Positions 63,592 to 64,000 of a stretch of DNA of 64,000 nucleotides are shown here, one piece after another. Location of the stretch: the NCBI GenBank assembly GCA_029168955.1, contig JAPDOI010000149.1, positions 487,001 to 551,000 on the forward strand. Reading direction: 5' to 3'. This DNA comes from Aplectana chamaeleonis. Taxonomy: Eukaryota; Nematoda; Chromadorea; Rhabditida; Cosmocercidae. The translations under genes and the position numbers were made by a program. Every line of letters begins with the position of its first letter. Position 1 is the stretch's first letter. The notes beneath the pieces were generated by a model. That model searched no databases, had not been told where the DNA came from, and saw only the letters and a program-made list of their open reading frames with translations.

Positions 63592-64000
63592 ATTCTATCA
63601 AAAAGGGGTCTTCCAAGCTAAAGAGGTTTGGTTGGCGTTAGAAACGTTCCAACAAAAAGGGAACTATAGGTAAGTAGAATGAGGAGAGTCTACAAAAAGT
63701 GAACAATATTTTCTGAGACTGATTTTCCTGGCCGATACTTCTTAACAGCAAAAACAAACCGTTGTGGTACTTCTAGAGGAAGAGTTCAATGGTTTCCGAG
63801 AATGGACTTCTATTCGGCAGTAGTTTTCTGCAGCTTAGAACCGAGTATGGTACAGATTTATTCGGCCATATCAACTTTGTCAATGCCGAGATTAATTGAA
63901 AGTCGTACATGGACAGGGACTTCTATTCGTTGACGAGAATATAAGAAAATATTCTCATTAGATGTTGCACTTTGGTTTCGCTTCTCGTAGCAACTGGAGC
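63592..64000 (+). mobile_element. Second copy of the 4160-4454 dispersed element, with an insertion, running off the window
   Basis: It begins TTCTATCAAAAAGGGGTCTT, as at 4160, and follows the first copy through GAGTCTACAAAAA, TTCTGAGACTGATTTT, GGCCGATACTTCTTAACAGC and ACTTCTATTCG. It then carries about 101 extra bases. Similarity resumes at TTGACGAGA(A/T)TATAAGAAAATA and runs to CTGGAGC at the window end. Orientation is the same as the left copy. Confidence 0.85.
63818..63919. other. Insertion of about 101 bp flanked by the direct repeat GGACTTCTATTCG
   Basis: The first copy of the element has GGACTTCTATTCG once, followed directly by TTGACGAGA. Here the 13-mer occurs before (near 63806) and after (near 63919) an extra segment that includes GCAGTAGTTTTCTGCAGCTT. 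This fits either an insertion with target duplication or a deletion between direct repeats in the other copy. I do not recognise the extra sequence. Confidence 0.65.

Overview
This is eukaryotic, almost certainly metazoan, repeat-dominated DNA with no convincing intact host gene. Two non-LTR retrotransposon (LINE) lineages, a Tc1/mariner-type MITE with a TA target duplication, foldback elements and several tandem-repeat families fill most of it. Some repeats, notably the 10.2-10.4 kb foldback hairpin, remind me of strongylid nematode (hookworm-like) genomes. That is memory-based inference; the sequence alone supports only 'animal, possibly a nematode'.

Layout. 1-746 is the 3' end of a Jockey/I-type LINE. 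747-1385 holds two copies of one MITE in opposite orientations. 1930-2660 is a five-copy tandem repeat of about 145 bp. 2670-4020 is a 42-bp minisatellite of about 30 units, most carrying the palindrome TGATGACGTCATCA, whose core TGACGTCA is the CREB/ATF consensus (CRE). 4160-4746 is a foldback element with a second copy at 63592-64000. 4752-9669 is a nested insertion: a minus-strand CR1-like LINE is split by a 5'-truncated copy of the same family in plus orientation (6998-8924), and the minus copy also carries a (TA)n run of about 194 bp. 9670-11820 has a hairpin element and otherwise nothing I can name.

From about 12.1 to 62.5 kb lies one continuous satellite array of about 450 units of 112 bp. 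Nearly every unit carries the perfect 8-bp-stem hairpin GTGCAGCCTGCGGCTGCAC. The left edge decays gradually, through two 92-bp units lacking the hairpin module and then more diverged half-recognisable units. The right edge stops abruptly in mid-unit. Multi-unit blocks are shared between the two ends of the array. Hundreds of apparent ORFs in the array are artefacts: the 112-bp unit has few stop codons and 112 is not a multiple of 3, so reading cycles through three frames.

The elements do not form a pathway. The window records transposition, replication slippage and satellite amplification. The strongest candidates for new biology are the helically phased CRE-palindrome array, the hairpin-bearing satellite with deletions recurring at the hairpin, and the edge units without the hairpin.
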